From the NCBI GenBank assembly GCA_035771165.1, contig JAWNZC010000222.1, forward strand, positions 496,001 to 560,000: a stretch of 64,000 nt of DNA, in the 5' to 3' direction. The stretch is from Paragorgia papillata. Its lineage: Eukaryota > Cnidaria > Anthozoa > Scleralcyonacea > Coralliidae. The notes under the pieces are model-generated. The model was given only the letters and a program-made list of their open reading frames with translations. It had not been told where the DNA came from and made no database searches. The translations under genes were made by a program, and so were the position numbers. Position 1 is the stretch's first letter; the number at the start of each line of letters is the position of its first letter. Below are positions 41,195 to 52,775 of this stretch, piece by piece.

Positions 41195-44100
41195 GTGTGG
41201 ACGTGTGGACGTGTGGACGTGTGGACGTGTGGACGTGTGGACGTGTGGACGTGTGGACGTGTGGACGTGTGGACGTGTGGACGTGTGGACGTGTGGACGT
41301 GTGGACGTGTGGACGTGTGGACGTGTGGACGTGTGGACGTGTGGACGTGTGGACGTGTGGACGTGTGGACGTGTGGACGTGTGGACGTGTGGACGTGTGG
41401 ACGTGTGGACGTGTGGACGTGTGGACGTGTGGACGTGTGGACGTGTGGACGTGTGGACGTGTGGACGTGTGGACGTGTGGACGTGTGGACGTGTGGACGT
41501 GTGGACGTGTGGACGTGTGGACGTGTGGACGTGTGGACGTGTGGACGTGTGGACGTGTGGACGTGTGGACGTGTGGACGTGTGGACGTGTGGACGTGTGG
41601 ACGTGTGGACGTGTGGACGTGTGGACGTGTGGACGTGTGGACGTGTGGACGTGTGGACGTGTGGGACGTGTGGACGTGTGGACGTGTGGACGTGTGGACG
41701 TGTGGACGTGTGGACGTGTGGACGTGTGGACGTGTGGACGTGTGGACGTGTGGACGTGTGGACGTGTGGACGTGTGGACGTGTGGACGTGTGGACGTGTG
41801 GACGTGTGGACGTGTGGACGTGTGGACGTGTGGACGTGTGGACGTGTGGACGTGTGGACGTGTGGACGTGTGGACGTGTGGACCGTGTGGACGTGTGGAC
41901 GTGTGGACGTGTGGACGTGTGGACGTGTGGACGTGTGGGACGTGTGGACGTGTGGACGTGTGGACGTGTGGACGTGTGGACGTGTGGACGTGTGGACGTG
42001 TGGACGTGTGGACGTGTGGACGTGTGGACGTGTGGACGTGTGGACGTGTGGACGTGTGGACGTGTGGACGTGTGGACGTGTGGACGTGTGGACGTGTGGA
42101 CGTGTGGACGTGTGGACGTGTGGACGTGTGGACGTGTGGACGTGTGGACGTGTGGACGTGTGGACGTGTGGACGTGTGGACGTGTGGACGTGTGGACGTG
42201 TGGACGTGTGGACGTGTGGACGTGTGGACGTGTGGACGTGTGGACGTGTGGACGTGTGGACGTGTGGACGTGTGGACGTGTGGACGTGTGGACGTGTGGA
42301 CGTGTGGACGTGTGGACGTGTGGACGTGTGGACGTGTGGACGTGTGGACGTGTGGACGTGTGGACGTGTGGACGTGTGGACGTGTGGACGTGTGGACGTT
42401 GTGGACGTGTGGACGTGTGGACGTGTGGACGTGTGGACGTGTGGACGTGTGGACGTGTGGACGTGTGGACGTGTGGACGTGTGGACGTGTGGACGTGTGG
42501 ACGTGTGGACGTGTGGACGTGTGGACGTGTGGACGTGTGGACGTGTGGACGTGTGGACGTGGACGTGTGGACGTGTGGACGTGTGGACGTGTGGACGTGT
42601 GGACGTGTGGACGTGTGGACGTGTGGACGTGTGGACGTGTGGACGTGTGGACGTGTGACGTGTGGACGTGTGGACGTGTGGACGTGTGGACGTGTGGACG
42701 TGTGGACGTGTGGACGTGTGGACGTGTGGACGTGTGGACGTGTGGACGTGTGGACGTGTGGACGTGTGGACGTGTGGACGTGTGGACGTGTGGACGTGTG
42801 GACGTGTGTGGACGTGTGGACGTGTGGACGTGTGGACGTGTGGACGTGTGGACGTGTGGACGTGTGGACGTGTGGACGTGTGGACGTGTGGACGTGTGGA
42901 CGTGTGGACGTGTGGACGTGTGGACGTGTGGACGTGTGGACGTGTGGACGTGTGGACGTGTGGACGTGTGGACGTGTGGACGTGTGGACGTGTGGACGTG
43001 TGGACGTGTGGACGTGTGGACGTGTGGACGTGTGGACGTGTGGACGTGTGGACGTGTGGACGTGTGGACGTGTGGACGTGTGGACGTGTGGACGTGTGGA
43101 CGTGTGGACGTGTGGACGTGTGGACGTGTGGACGTGTGGACGTGTGGACGTGTGGACGTGTGGACGTGTGGACGTGTGGACGTGTGGACGTGTGGACGTG
43201 TGGACGTGTGGACGTGTGGACGTGTGGACGTGTGGACGTGTGGACGTGTGGACGTGTGGACGTGTGGACGTGTGGACGTGTGGACGTGTGGACGTGTGGA
43301 CGTGTGGACGTGTGGACGTGTGGACGTGTGGACGTGTGGACGTGTGGACGTGTGGACGTGTGGACGTGTGGACGTGTGGACGTGTGGACGTGTGGACGTG
43401 TGGACGTGTGGACGTGTGGACGTGTGGACGTGTGGACGTGTGGACGTGTGGACGTGTGGACGTGTGGACGTGTGGACGTGTGGACGTGTGGACGTGTGGA
43501 CGTGTGGACGTGTGGACGTGTGGACGTGTGGACGTGGACGTGTGGACGTGTGGACGTGTGGACGTGTGGACGTGTGGACGTGTGGACGTGTGGACGTGTG
43601 GACGTGTGGACGTGTGGACGTGTGGACGTGTGGACGTGTGGACGTGTGGACGTGTGGACGTGTGGACGTGTGGACGTGTGGACGTGTGGACGTGTGGACG
43701 TGTGGACGTGTGGACGTGTGGACGTGTGGACGTGTGGACGTGTGGACGTGTGGACGTGTGGACGTGTGGACGTGTGGACGTGTGGACGTGTGGACGTGTG
43801 GACGTGTGGACGTGTGGACGTGTGGACGTGTGGACGTGTGGACGTGTGGACGTGTGGACGTGTGGACGTGTGGACGTGTGGACGTGTGGACGTGTGGACG
43901 TGTGGACGTGTGGACGTGTGGACGTGTGGACGTGTGGACGTGTGGACGTGTGGACGTGTGGACGTGTGGACGTGTGGACGTGTGGACGTGTGGACGTGTG
44001 GAACGTGTGGACGTGTGGACGTGTGGACGTGTGGACGTGTGGACGTGTGGACGTGTGGACGTGTGGACGTTGTGGACGTGTGGACGTGTGGACGTGTGGA

Positions 44101-45400
44101 CGTGTGGACGTGTGGACGTGTGGACGTGTGGACGTGTGGACGTGTGGACGTGTGGACCGTGTGGACGTGTGGACGTGTGGACGTGTGGACGTGTGGACGT
44201 GTGGACGTGTGGACGTGTGGACGTGTGGACGTGTGGACGTGTGGACGTGTGGACGTGTGGACGTGTGGACGTGTGGACGTGTGGACGTGTGGACGTGTGG
44301 ACGTGTGGACGTGTGGACGTGTGGACGTGTGGACGTGTGGACGTGTGGACGTGTGGACGTGTGGACGTGTGGACGTGTGGACGTGTGGACGTGTGGACGT
44401 GTGGACGTGTGGACGTGTGGACGTGTGGACGTGTGGACGTGTGGACGTGTGGACGTGTGGACGTGTGTGGACGTGTGGACGTGTGGACGTGTGGACGTGT
44501 GGACGTGTGGACGTGTGGACGTGTGGACGTGTGGACGTGTGGACGTGTGGACGTGTGGACGTGTGGACGTGTGGACGTGTGGACGTGTGGACGTGTGTGG
44601 ACGTGTGGACGTGTGGACGTGTGTGGACGTGTTGGACGTGTGGACGTGTGGACGTGTGGACGTGTGGACGTGTGGACGTGTGGACGTGTGTGGACGTGTG
44701 GACGTGTGGACGTGTGGTGGACGTGTGGACGTGTGGACGTGTGGACGTGTGGACGTGTGGACGTGTGGACGTGTGTGGACGTGTGGACGTGTGGACGTGT
44801 GGACGTGTGGACGTGTGGACGTGTGGACGTGTGGACGTGTGGACGTGTGGACGTGTGGACGTGTGGACGTGTGGACGTGTGGACGTGTGGACGTGTGGAC
44901 GTGTGGACGAGTGGACGTGTGGACGTGTGGACGTGTGGACGTGTGGACGTGTGGACGTGTGGACGTGTGGACGTGTGGACGTGTGGACGTGTGGACGTGT
45001 GGACGTGTGGACGTGTGGACGTGTGGACGTGTGGACGTGTGGACGTGTGGACGTGTGGACGTGTGGACGTGTGGACGTGTGGACGTGTGGACGTGTGGAC
45101 GTGTGGACGTGTGGACGTGTGGACGTGTGGACGTGTGGACGTGTGGACGTGTGGACGTGTGGACGTGTGGACGTGTGGACGTGTGGACGTGTGGACGTGT
45201 GGACGTGTGGACGTGTGGACGTGTGGACGTGTGGACGTGTGGACGTGTGGACGTGTGGACGTGTGGACGTGTGGACGTGTGGACGTGTGGACGTGTGGAC
45301 GTGTGGACGTGTGGACGTGTGGACGTGTGGACGTGTGGACGTGTGGACGTGTGGACGTGTGGACGTGTGGACGTGTGGACGTGTGGACGTGTGGACGTGT
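41195..45400 (+). repeat. 4.2-kb satellite, 10-bp unit GTGTGGACGT, ~420 copies
   Basis: Almost perfect decamer array. Variants are mostly 1-4 bp indels (GTGGGACG, GACCGTG, CGTTGTGG, ACGTGGACG, GTGTGTGG), with hardly any substitutions (one GACGAGTGG at ~44907). Because 10 is not a multiple of 3 and no frame of the unit has a stop, all six frames stay open for >1,400 codons, reading VDVWTCGR on the plus strand and HTSTRPHV on the minus strand. The frames extend into both flanks only until the first stop and have no independent support as genes. Confidence 0.98.
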
Positions 45401-45712
45401 CACAGGCTTGTTGCAATTTGCGGGATGTGCAGGCTTGCTGCAGGTTGTTAACAAGTTGCAGCAAACCTGTTGGAAGTTGTCACCCACAGAGCCGTAGCAA
45501 TTTGATGAAACATTGCACAACAAGCCTGTTGACGACAAAGAATAACAGGCCTGATGCAATGAACAATGCTGTTACAACTTGTCCCAACAGACTTGGTGCC
45601 AGTTGTTATTGCAAGTCTGCACTAAGCTGATAACAAGCTGCGACAGACGTGTTACAAACAATCCGTACTTGGATTGCCACAACAAGCGCTGCAACAAGCC
45701 TGGTATAAATAA
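45401..45712. repeat. self-complementary word tract (CAAGCCTGTTG / ACAACTTG type)
   Basis: Drifting words such as CAGGCTTGTTGCA, AACAAGTTGCAGCAA, AACAGGCCTG and TTGTTACAACTTG, like the interior of the element at 62789. No intact terminal repeats are seen; the left edge is the decamer satellite. Confidence 0.6.
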
Positions 45713-46540
45713 AGAGAGAAATTGCTTATTTCAGACAATTGGATGCTTTTCTTTGGCTCAATGACCTCGTGGTTCGTCGATCTATACTGTATGTCTTGTT
45801 TAATAAAAGGAACAGAACGTTATTACATGTAAATTTTGTAAGTAATGATTACGATGTTTTCCCCCATTTATTTAATGATCAAGTTTTCTTTGACAAGACT
45901 TATATAGGCTCTTAATAGAAATTTTCAATTTCACCTCATAACGACCGAAGGTCGGAAGGTGTTTGTGTTTGTGTGACGCGAAAGTAATAATTTCACTTGA
46001 ATATAAATTCGTGTATTTAAAATTATAACCATGTCTTTATGTGGGACAAGTAATCTTCAGTTTAAAATTTTGCTCAAAACTCTTTTTAGACCAAGTCTCA
46101 ACATAGGCAGCCCAAGCACTATCACCATGGTCTGGTCGTATTATATAATATACTTAAAGGTTGGCAAGTAAATTCACTAGTTCAACTCACCACTTGAATA
46201 AATGTCAATACTATTCGCAAATACGAACGTAAATCAATAAAAAAACACCACTTCTATAAACACAAATAATCGAACTTGTCACGAACGTTTGTTGCTTAAA
46301 ACTGTTGTGAAACACCAGAAATTAGTGAAAACAAACGGGGTTTTGTCGAAAAAATTGCCGTACCTATGCGTGGTGCAAAAATCCTGTTTGACGCCATCAT
46401 TCGTGAGCAAATATAAGGCATGTCATTGGTCAATCGGCAAAACAAAAAAATTATCTCTGCGTGATAAATTTGACCAACCGGGGGGGGTATTGCAACAGTT
46501 GTAGCTCCCTGAACCCACCTCAATAGTTTCACATGTTTGG
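45713..46540. other. no gene recognised
   Basis: Unique sequence with a G run at 46480. Frames here are short and overlap on both strands. Confidence 0.4.
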
Positions 46541-47136
46541 TTCATGGAGCTGCAGTTGCACCAGCCCTCCAAAAGTGTGTTAATCCTGCCAGGGCAAATG
46601 TCTCTGCAAGTGTTTTAACTTTGTTACCCTCAAGGTCTGTTAATTGTGAACATGCCAAAACTATAACTGTGTTTAATATATATAGTGGGTCAATGGTGAA
46701 AATGGCATTGACCACACAAACAGTTCTTACTAATATTAAGTAGATAATCAGGGAAAAAAAGTTAAAAAAACTTCTATTCTTCAGAATAATGAAGAGAGTC
46801 TTCTCTTCGAAGCACAATCCACCCTTCTGAAGTTATCCTGCTTGGCCAAGTTCTTGCTTGCCATTTGTAGAATGTACCCCAGAAATCTTTTAGGCACCTT
46901 GCTTGTTCTAGGGAAGTTTCCCTGATGAATTTGCGCTATGTATATATAAAAAAAATTGAATTAATGTTCCAAGGGAACTTCATATTTTAATATAATTACT
47001 AACAGTAACTATATAGTCTATGTGTTGTACATATATATAATATATAATATATATGTGTGTATGTGTGTACAGTACTGTGTGTATGTATTACCAATCAAGT
47101 TACTAACTATTAAAATGATTTCTTTTTTAATGGCAG
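46541..47136. other. unassigned sequence with a ~66-codon frame on both strands
   Basis: 46537-46743 is open on plus (ending TTQTVLTNIK) and on minus over nearly the same stretch (TDLEGNKVKTLAETFALAGL). One may be a relic exon. I recognise no family. A (TA)n/(TG)n tract lies at 47025-47075. Confidence 0.25.
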
Positions 47137-47207
47137 ACACTGAGGACTTGTCATATTTCTGGCCAAGAAGATGGAGAACTTTGCTTGCCAGTGTTCCTGA
47201 TGAAACC
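47137..47207 (+). other. possible internal exon, 71 bp
   Basis: ATTTCTTTTTTAATGGCAG precedes, and GATGAAACC|GTAAGC ends, a stretch reading DTEDLSYFWPRRWRTLLASV. Acceptor and donor are both good matches. No partner exons or family were found. Confidence 0.3.
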
Positions 47208-47980
47208 GTAAGCAGTGGTTCATAACCATTTATTCCAAGAATCTGAAATGGATAATATTATAAAAGAATTGGATCTACTACGACATGATATTAACAAAGT
47301 AACAAAATGTGAACAATTAGTGATCAAAGTAATAATCCTTACTCGTCTACGTTCCTAGCTTCTCCAATAAGAGAAACGAGTTCCTTCGTATTTTGCACAG
47401 CGGATCATTAGCTCTTGCACCGAAAGACCTGTTGGTGAATCTTCAAATTCTGCTTGATTAGCAACCTCTTTGAAATTTAAAAAGAATACAGTAAAAACCC
47501 ACTAACAAGAACCTACATTTTACCAAATCAGCCTCAGGTTCTTATTGTATTCTTATATAAATAAATTCTTAATTTCAGCATGGGGTTCTTTATAGAGTGC
47601 AAGGGTTCTTGTTAGTGGTTTTTACTGTAGTGATTGAAAAGGTATCGATCATCATGTTATTACCAAATATATAAATCTATTTATATTTAAATATGTGCTC
47701 CTAGACATATACAGTACAAAATATGATAGAGTATTAGATCTGTCTCAACCACATCATCCAATTACTGGATGTTTTATATTGGGAGGGCTAATTTAGCAAA
47801 TAGGACTGGAGTGCATAAATTTGGCACTTCCTTGGAAATTTTAGCCCCATCTTCAGGGATACATGTATACATGTATATTGGGGAGGCTAATTATCTCATT
47901 CTATCTAATTATATTCATCACAATTATAGACTACCCCCCCCCCCCCCTACAGTAGCTCCCACAGTAACCAAGTAACTATG
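47208..47980. other. no gene recognised; repeat remnants
   Basis: GAACCTACATTTTACC...AACAAGAACC near 47500-47630 is an inverted relic (AAAAACCACTAACAAGAACC type). CCCCATCTTCAGGG lies at ~47857. A C run is at 47936-47947. Confidence 0.4.
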
Positions 47981-48429
47981 CATCCTCGTACCCAGGGTCT
48001 TATCTCCGCTCCCCCGCCCCCGCCCACCGCTGCGAAAAGACCCTGGTTGGGGCTGGTCACGTGTCTCCCAGAATATGGGAGATAACAAACTTTTCTTGTC
48101 AGGGGTCGGGTGGTTATTTTGAAAATTTGTCGCAGTACCTTGAATCATTGCAAGAACAATAATTATCGAGCTCTGAATATCGAGAAAGCTCATTGCGCAA
48201 ATTATTAAAAACACTCCATGGATAACAATCTGGTATTATTGAAGGACAATTCTGAACTACTTCAAAAGTCTTTCGTCGTTCAATCCTACAATCGTTCAAT
48301 CGTTCAATCCAATTCTACAGTCATGATGTCATTACTCATCAGCGATCTGATATTAGCAGCCTGAAGATTAAACAGAGAGTTTTAAATTTTACAGTAGGCG
48401 GATTGAAATTTCCTTACAATCAAGACTAT

Positions 48430-48645
48430 GCGAAATTCACAAATTCTTTTGGTTGACAATCGCTTGAACGGTTGAACCTCCATTCGAAAGAAAGTGTGGA
48501 AATTATCTCACTGCATCTCTTGCAACGGTCAACGCTCTGCGAAATTCACAAATTCTTTTGGTTGACAATCGCTTGAACGGTTGAACCTCCATTCGAAAGA
48601 AAGTGTGGAAATTATCTCACTGCATCTCTTGCAACGGTCAACGCT
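48430..48645 (+). repeat. 108-bp tandem duplication
   Basis: TGCGAAATTCACAAATTC...GCAACGGTCAACGCT occurs twice in a row (from ~48430 and ~48538), essentially identical, so recent. Confidence 0.9.
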
Positions 48646-49324
48646 CGCTGATAATACATATACAGATTCAACACCGTGGGCTTGCGCGCAGCTGTCAACA
48701 AGGCTTTACATTCTTATTCTGTGCTTTAGAGATTCCAAGAGGTTAGTTCGTTACATTTACTATTTCTTTAAATTCAATTCTACATCGCTTAATTACAACA
48801 ATGTCATGCAGTTTCGTGAAGCGGCGGGCTTGTGTATTAAAGTAGGAACTTTAAACTTGAACTATATTGCTGATTTTTAAACTGAGCCAACCTTATTTAA
48901 TAACATTCATCATAAAAGGAGCCACAAGCTCATGTTGTCAACTTACTATTCGGTTAACATTTTACAGTATTATTATTAATATTGCGCGCTGAACGTTGTT
49001 GCTTGTTCAATGTTTTTCTTGTCACTGTATTTTACAGAATTACAGCCAAAACTCACCACTGAACCAGCGCAAATGTTATACCGTGCTATGTTTCCTACAT
49101 TATGGAAAATACTTCGTTATAAACGTTAAATTTGAAAGATCCAAGTTATTGCATGACCACCGTTCAAACTTCAATATATTTTAATAAATATGTATTGTTT
49201 ACTTCGCCGTTCAGCCAACGTATATATTTATATTTTGGTTCTTGAGACTCCTTTGTTTAAAAACAACTCAGGCACATTTGTATTACCTTTAAATATCAGC
49301 ACTGATATTGTCTTTGTTTTTTAG

Positions 49325-49618
49325 GCAACCGTTTCGTATAAACGCAAACAGTCAGACGCCTGCAACGAAACGCTTGAAGGCATTGACAGTTGCAGTGGCA
49401 CAAAAAACAACAAAGGCAAAGCGGCGGGACACAAAGCGACTAACGAAAAATTGGCGGAGTATTCGGGCAGATTTCGAGGAATAAAACCCAAGCTGAAGGC
49501 GCTAATCAACCGGAGAGATTTACACGTATTTTACTATTTCAAAAAGCCAATAGAGACATTAGAGGCCTTCAAGTTCAGGACGGCGACTTCTGTTTCATAC
49601 AGCATCGCACAACACTGA
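49325..49618 (+). CDS. candidate 3'-terminal exon, unknown protein (97 codons)
   Basis: A pyrimidine-rich acceptor (TTGTCTTTGTTTTTTAG) ends at 49324. From 49325 the frame is open for 97 codons to TGA at 49616, and the TAG of the acceptor closes the frame upstream, so it is only readable if spliced. The product is basic, with stretches YKRKQSDACNETLEG, GRFRGIKPKLKALINRRD and FKFRTATSVSYSIAQH. AATAAAATAAA follows ~90 bp after the stop and could be the polyadenylation signal. No family recognised and no upstream exon identified. It lies inside the inverted-repeat-bounded segment, so it may belong to that element. Confidence 0.4.
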   Translation, partial: ATVSYKRKQSDACNETLEGIDSCSGTKNNKGKAAGHKATNEKLAEYSGRFRGIKPKLKALINRRDLHVFYYFKKPIETLEAFKFRTATSVSYSIAQH

Positions 49619-49882
49619 GGAAACTGACGTAAATAAACATCGATTTGGGCATGCAGTCTGAGTCTGGCTTTCTTGACAGTTATAAAACATACACTTTGTC
49701 TTGTCAGAATAAAATAAATCACATAAAAACATTGTCTTTGCGTGTTCACTTTAGCCACGTTTCTAAATAACCCACCCCCAGTAAGTTATATTTTTGCCCT
49801 CGAAACACGTGACCAGCCCCAACCATTTCGCAGCGGGGGGCGGGGGCGGGGGAGCGGAGATAAGACCCTGGGTACGAGGATG

Positions 49883-50565
49883 ATCCTTATTCGGTTCAAT
49901 CTCGTACCCAGACCCATATTTGTATTCGGTTATAAATCCATGTCCTATTTACAAACGAATTTTTATCCTTAGGTTAGGTTGTGTGTTGGGGTAAGGCTTT
50001 CATGAAGTACCTGGGTTATGTAGGACATGGAATTATTACCCTTATTCTGTGCCATGGTCACATTAGCGCCATTTAAACGGGGAAAATAAGTCGCGACTTA
50101 ATTGACGCGTCCTATTTAGTGTGTGATCAATGCGCGACAATTACATCGGGAACAATCGGAGCTCAGAATTTTTTGGCGTCAACGTCCGAGCTGTCAGGTT
50201 GAACGATGGAAACAAGTATTCTTTAATCCCGATTGTGTTTATAATATTATTTCGTCGCCATATCTATGCCACATCAAAAGAGCAATCACTATTTTCGAAG
50301 AAAGACAATATTGCTGATACAAATGGCAAGTATTTTTAACATAACTTATAGTAAGCTTGCAAGTGTGATCTATCACAGTTTTTGTGCGTTATACAGAACG
50401 ATTGAAGAGTTGACAAAAGCTTTTCAACTCGTTGGGCGATTTTATATCGAGTCAGGCGACTCAGGCCAACACGTGTACTATTTAAAACTGTTTATGAGTT
50501 AGGACCGTGGTCTTCAAGTGACAAACATTACTCTTCGGAAGGCAAACAATTGTCTTTGGAGGAAA
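49883..50565. other. no gene recognised
   Basis: Two overlapping plus frames (50123-50339) and one at 50266-50502 are open for 64-78 codons. No family match or splice context. Confidence 0.35.
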
Positions 50566-50925
50566 CTTACAAGTATTTATTTCACAACCGGTAGCATCAT
50601 TTTACATTTTTAATGCCATCAAGTGTATTTAGCAGTACACACATGTACTCATTGACTGCTTGCTGTATAAAGTTGAATCTGATAAACAATCCAAGATTTT
50701 GAACTAGATTTTTCTATATAGCTTATAGATACGTGCCATACATGTCAGGTAAACAACCTCACTGCCTTATTAATAAGAATAACAAGTATATATTTCACAA
50801 CTTGTACAGGTGGCATTCTTTTACATTTTTAAAGCAGTCAAGTTTATTGCAGTGCCTATTTAATAAATATTAGGTTGTTGTAAGTTGACAAAGTTGTATC
50901 TAATAAACCACGATCTCACCCACGA
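50566..50925 (+). repeat. two diverged direct repeats, ~220 bp apart
   Basis: AAGTATTTATTTCACAACCGG...TTTTACATTTTTAA...CAGT at 50569 recurs at ~50788 (AAGTATATATTTCACAACTTG) with the same order of words, ~75% identical. Confidence 0.65.
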
Positions 50926-51004
50926 TTTATTTTCTTTAATATCAAGGGATTGGCTTGTTATCTCATTCACTTATTAGTTATTACGTTCACTGAACTGGCC
51001 TGTT

Positions 51005-51216
51005 TACAAGGAGGTAGGGTTACCCTAGCACCCGAGTCAAAGTTAGGGTCATCCTGCTGGGCCCAGGTCAACTTTATTACACCTGGTTACCAAGCACTAA
51101 TAACAAGTAGGCAGGTAGGCGCGTTATCTCTACCAAACGCATTTACAAGGACAAAACATAACCTGGCTACTAGGGTAACCCTGGCAGCTGGGTTACCCTG
51201 GCAGCATCCTTGTAAA
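51005..51216. repeat. MITE, TTTACAAGGAGGTAGGGTTACCC family
   Basis: GTTTACAAGG...AGGGTTACCCT and TAGGGTAACCCTGG...CCTTGTAAAC are inverted ends. The interior repeats GGTAACCC/GGGTTACC and GCCTGTT/AACTGGCC words. Confidence 0.75.
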
Positions 51217-51550
51217 CACGACAAACAAAAAATGCAAGAAATGTATGATAACTAGGGTAATACCATGATTGCAAGAGGGAAATTTATCCTTTGTCTTCTT
51301 CTAAATTTCCCACTTGCACATATTTTCCCTCATCAACATGCACAAGAAAATTAGATGCAACTTCTCTGATCAACCATGTAAATTTCCTGTCAGTAAGATT
51401 CTCAAAGTTTTCCTCGGCGATCATAACATTACAAACTAATAACATGACTTTTCGGGAAATTAGCGATTAAATTTCCCCTTTGGAAGATTTGTAAAATCTT
51501 CCCTTGGTGGCGGGGAAATTTAATCGCTAATTCCCTCAAGTCATGTTATT
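51217..51550. repeat. unassigned sequence and 105-bp palindrome
   Basis: 51440-51546: AATAACATGACTTTTCGGGA...GCGATTAAATTTCCCC and the inverse GGGGAAATTTAATCGC...TCATGTTATT. GGGAAATTT words also occur upstream at 51280-51320. Confidence 0.75.
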
Positions 51551-51589
51551 ACTTATAATAATACGAGTGCTTTAGACACTTCCCAAATT

Positions 51590-51705
51590 TGCTTCAATGG
51601 GCATGAACAATGGTTTGAAATCGAGGTTGAATATCAGGGGATGATAGTGAATGCATTACGATTTCATGTCAACCTTGAGTTTGTGCCATTGTTTTCATAA
51701 TAGGC
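51590..51705. repeat. imperfect palindrome
   Basis: GAACAATGGTTTGAAATCGAGGTTGA and TCAACCTTGAGTTTGTGCCATTGTT are inverted, with ATTCACTATC-type words in the loop. Confidence 0.6.
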
Positions 51706-52195
51706 ACTATTTATAGGCTATAAATTCTGTTCTATAAATGTGTTCAGCGCAGATACATGTACGCTATGATGCGTACCTTTTGTTTTTATATTGGCTGTAT
51801 ATCAGGAGTGGCTTATTTTAATCAGGGGGTGGGTGGGGGTGTTTCAAAAAAAGCGTGTAAAAGCGTGCGAGGGGTTGCGTTCATGTATTTCTATTACTAG
51901 TTATATTTGACTCTGTACATACTGTTTTCTTCCAGGTATGTTTTCTCTTGTGGCTATATGTTAGGCCTTTGAAAGTAATATTTTGTAAGTGCAGTTGACT
52001 TTAATGAGCAATTAACAATATATCTTACTCATTTTGGGGTTTTTGTGTAGTAAACAAGTTGAGTCATATTATGGGGATGTTTTTGTTGCATCAAATAATG
52101 ACGTAGATAATCACCTTGGGGAAATTTACACACATGCACATATCCAGGTATGAAACAATACCGTTCAGTATTGTTTCACAATCTGTGAAGTGATT
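51706..52195. other. no gene recognised
   Basis: Unique sequence. A short hairpin GAAACAATACCGTTCAGTATTGTTTC is at 52152-52178. Confidence 0.45.
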
Positions 52196-52199
52196 TTAA

Positions 52200-52664
52200 A
52201 GGGGATTGGCATTAAAAATTAAGTTTGTCTAATTTGAAAGAACTCAAGATTGTAATAGAAGATCCTTTACAACTTTTTCGTATCTTTCTGCGTTTTCAAG
52301 ATATTTCAATTTGTTTGATATGTAAATGAGATGGTCTTTGATGTCAGGAGTGGGGTTAAAATATTTTCATTCAGACCCAAATCACTTACATATCTAACAT
52401 GAAATGTTCAGTGTTGCAAGGAGTTTTTATGTGCTCAGTTTCAAATGATTTCAGCTGAACAAACTTAGAGATATAACTGGTTTTGCTACATGTGAAAATA
52501 TTTTACCCCACACCTGACGTCAGAGATCATCTCATTTACATAATCAAACAAATTGAAATATCTTGAAAACGAAGAGAGATAGGAAAAAGTTGTAAAGGAT
52601 GTTCTATTACAATTTCATGAGTTCTTTCAAATTAGACAAACTTAATTTTTAGTGCTATTGCCCT
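52200..52664. mobile_element. TTAA-type (piggyBac-like) palindromic MITE, intact
   Basis: AGGGGATTGGCATTAAAAATTAAG and the inverse ending TTTTTAGTGCTATTGCCCT are flanked by TTAA at 52196-52199 and 52665-52668. Arms of ~200 bp include AAGTTTGTCTAATTTGAAAG, TCAAGATATTTCAATTTG and GAGATGATCTCTGACGTCAG-like words. Same family as 11332-12199, where arm order and key words match. Confidence 0.75.
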
Positions 52665-52668
52665 TTAA

Positions 52669-52775
52669 GACCTGGTTTCGCACTGTACATATTGAACTGA
52701 GTTATATAATGTACCCTTCTTTTTCTTGAATTGAGTGTAACTGTATTTTGAAGTCAGTTATTTAATTTTATATAG
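52669..52775. other. intron-like sequence before the KDZ exon
   Basis: It ends in TTTAATTTTATATAG, used as acceptor for the exon that follows. Confidence 0.4.

Larger units (their letters stand above)
47981..49882 (+). mobile_element. 1.9-kb segment bounded by ~80-bp inverted repeats
   Basis: CATCCTCGTACCCAGGGTC...CCCCGCCCCCGCC...GGGGCTGGTCACGTG (47981-48064) is inverted at 49806-49882 (CACGTGACCAGCCCC...GGGTACGAGGATG). A second inverted match (GGTGGTTATTT / AAATAACCCACC) lies just inside both arms, which favours one element over two separate MITEs. The interior has a 108-bp tandem duplication and a terminal-exon-like open frame. No clear target duplication. Confidence 0.5.

Noticed and set aside
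41195..45400. Telomeric repeat
   Set aside because: The unit GTGTGGACGT does not resemble TTAGGG-type animal telomeres and is embedded between unique sequences.
41067..45630. Six overlapping frames of 900-1,488 codons (VDVWTCGR and HTSTRPHV repeats)
   Set aside because: A 10-bp unit without stops in any frame gives six open frames automatically; indels shift frames freely with no sign of selection on one of them.
47936..49860. Protein frames through the CCCCGCCCCCGCC repeat
   Set aside because: The G/C-rich frames (RSGGRGRGSGDKTLGTR) come from the inverted-repeat termini on both strands and recur with the repeat, not with a gene.
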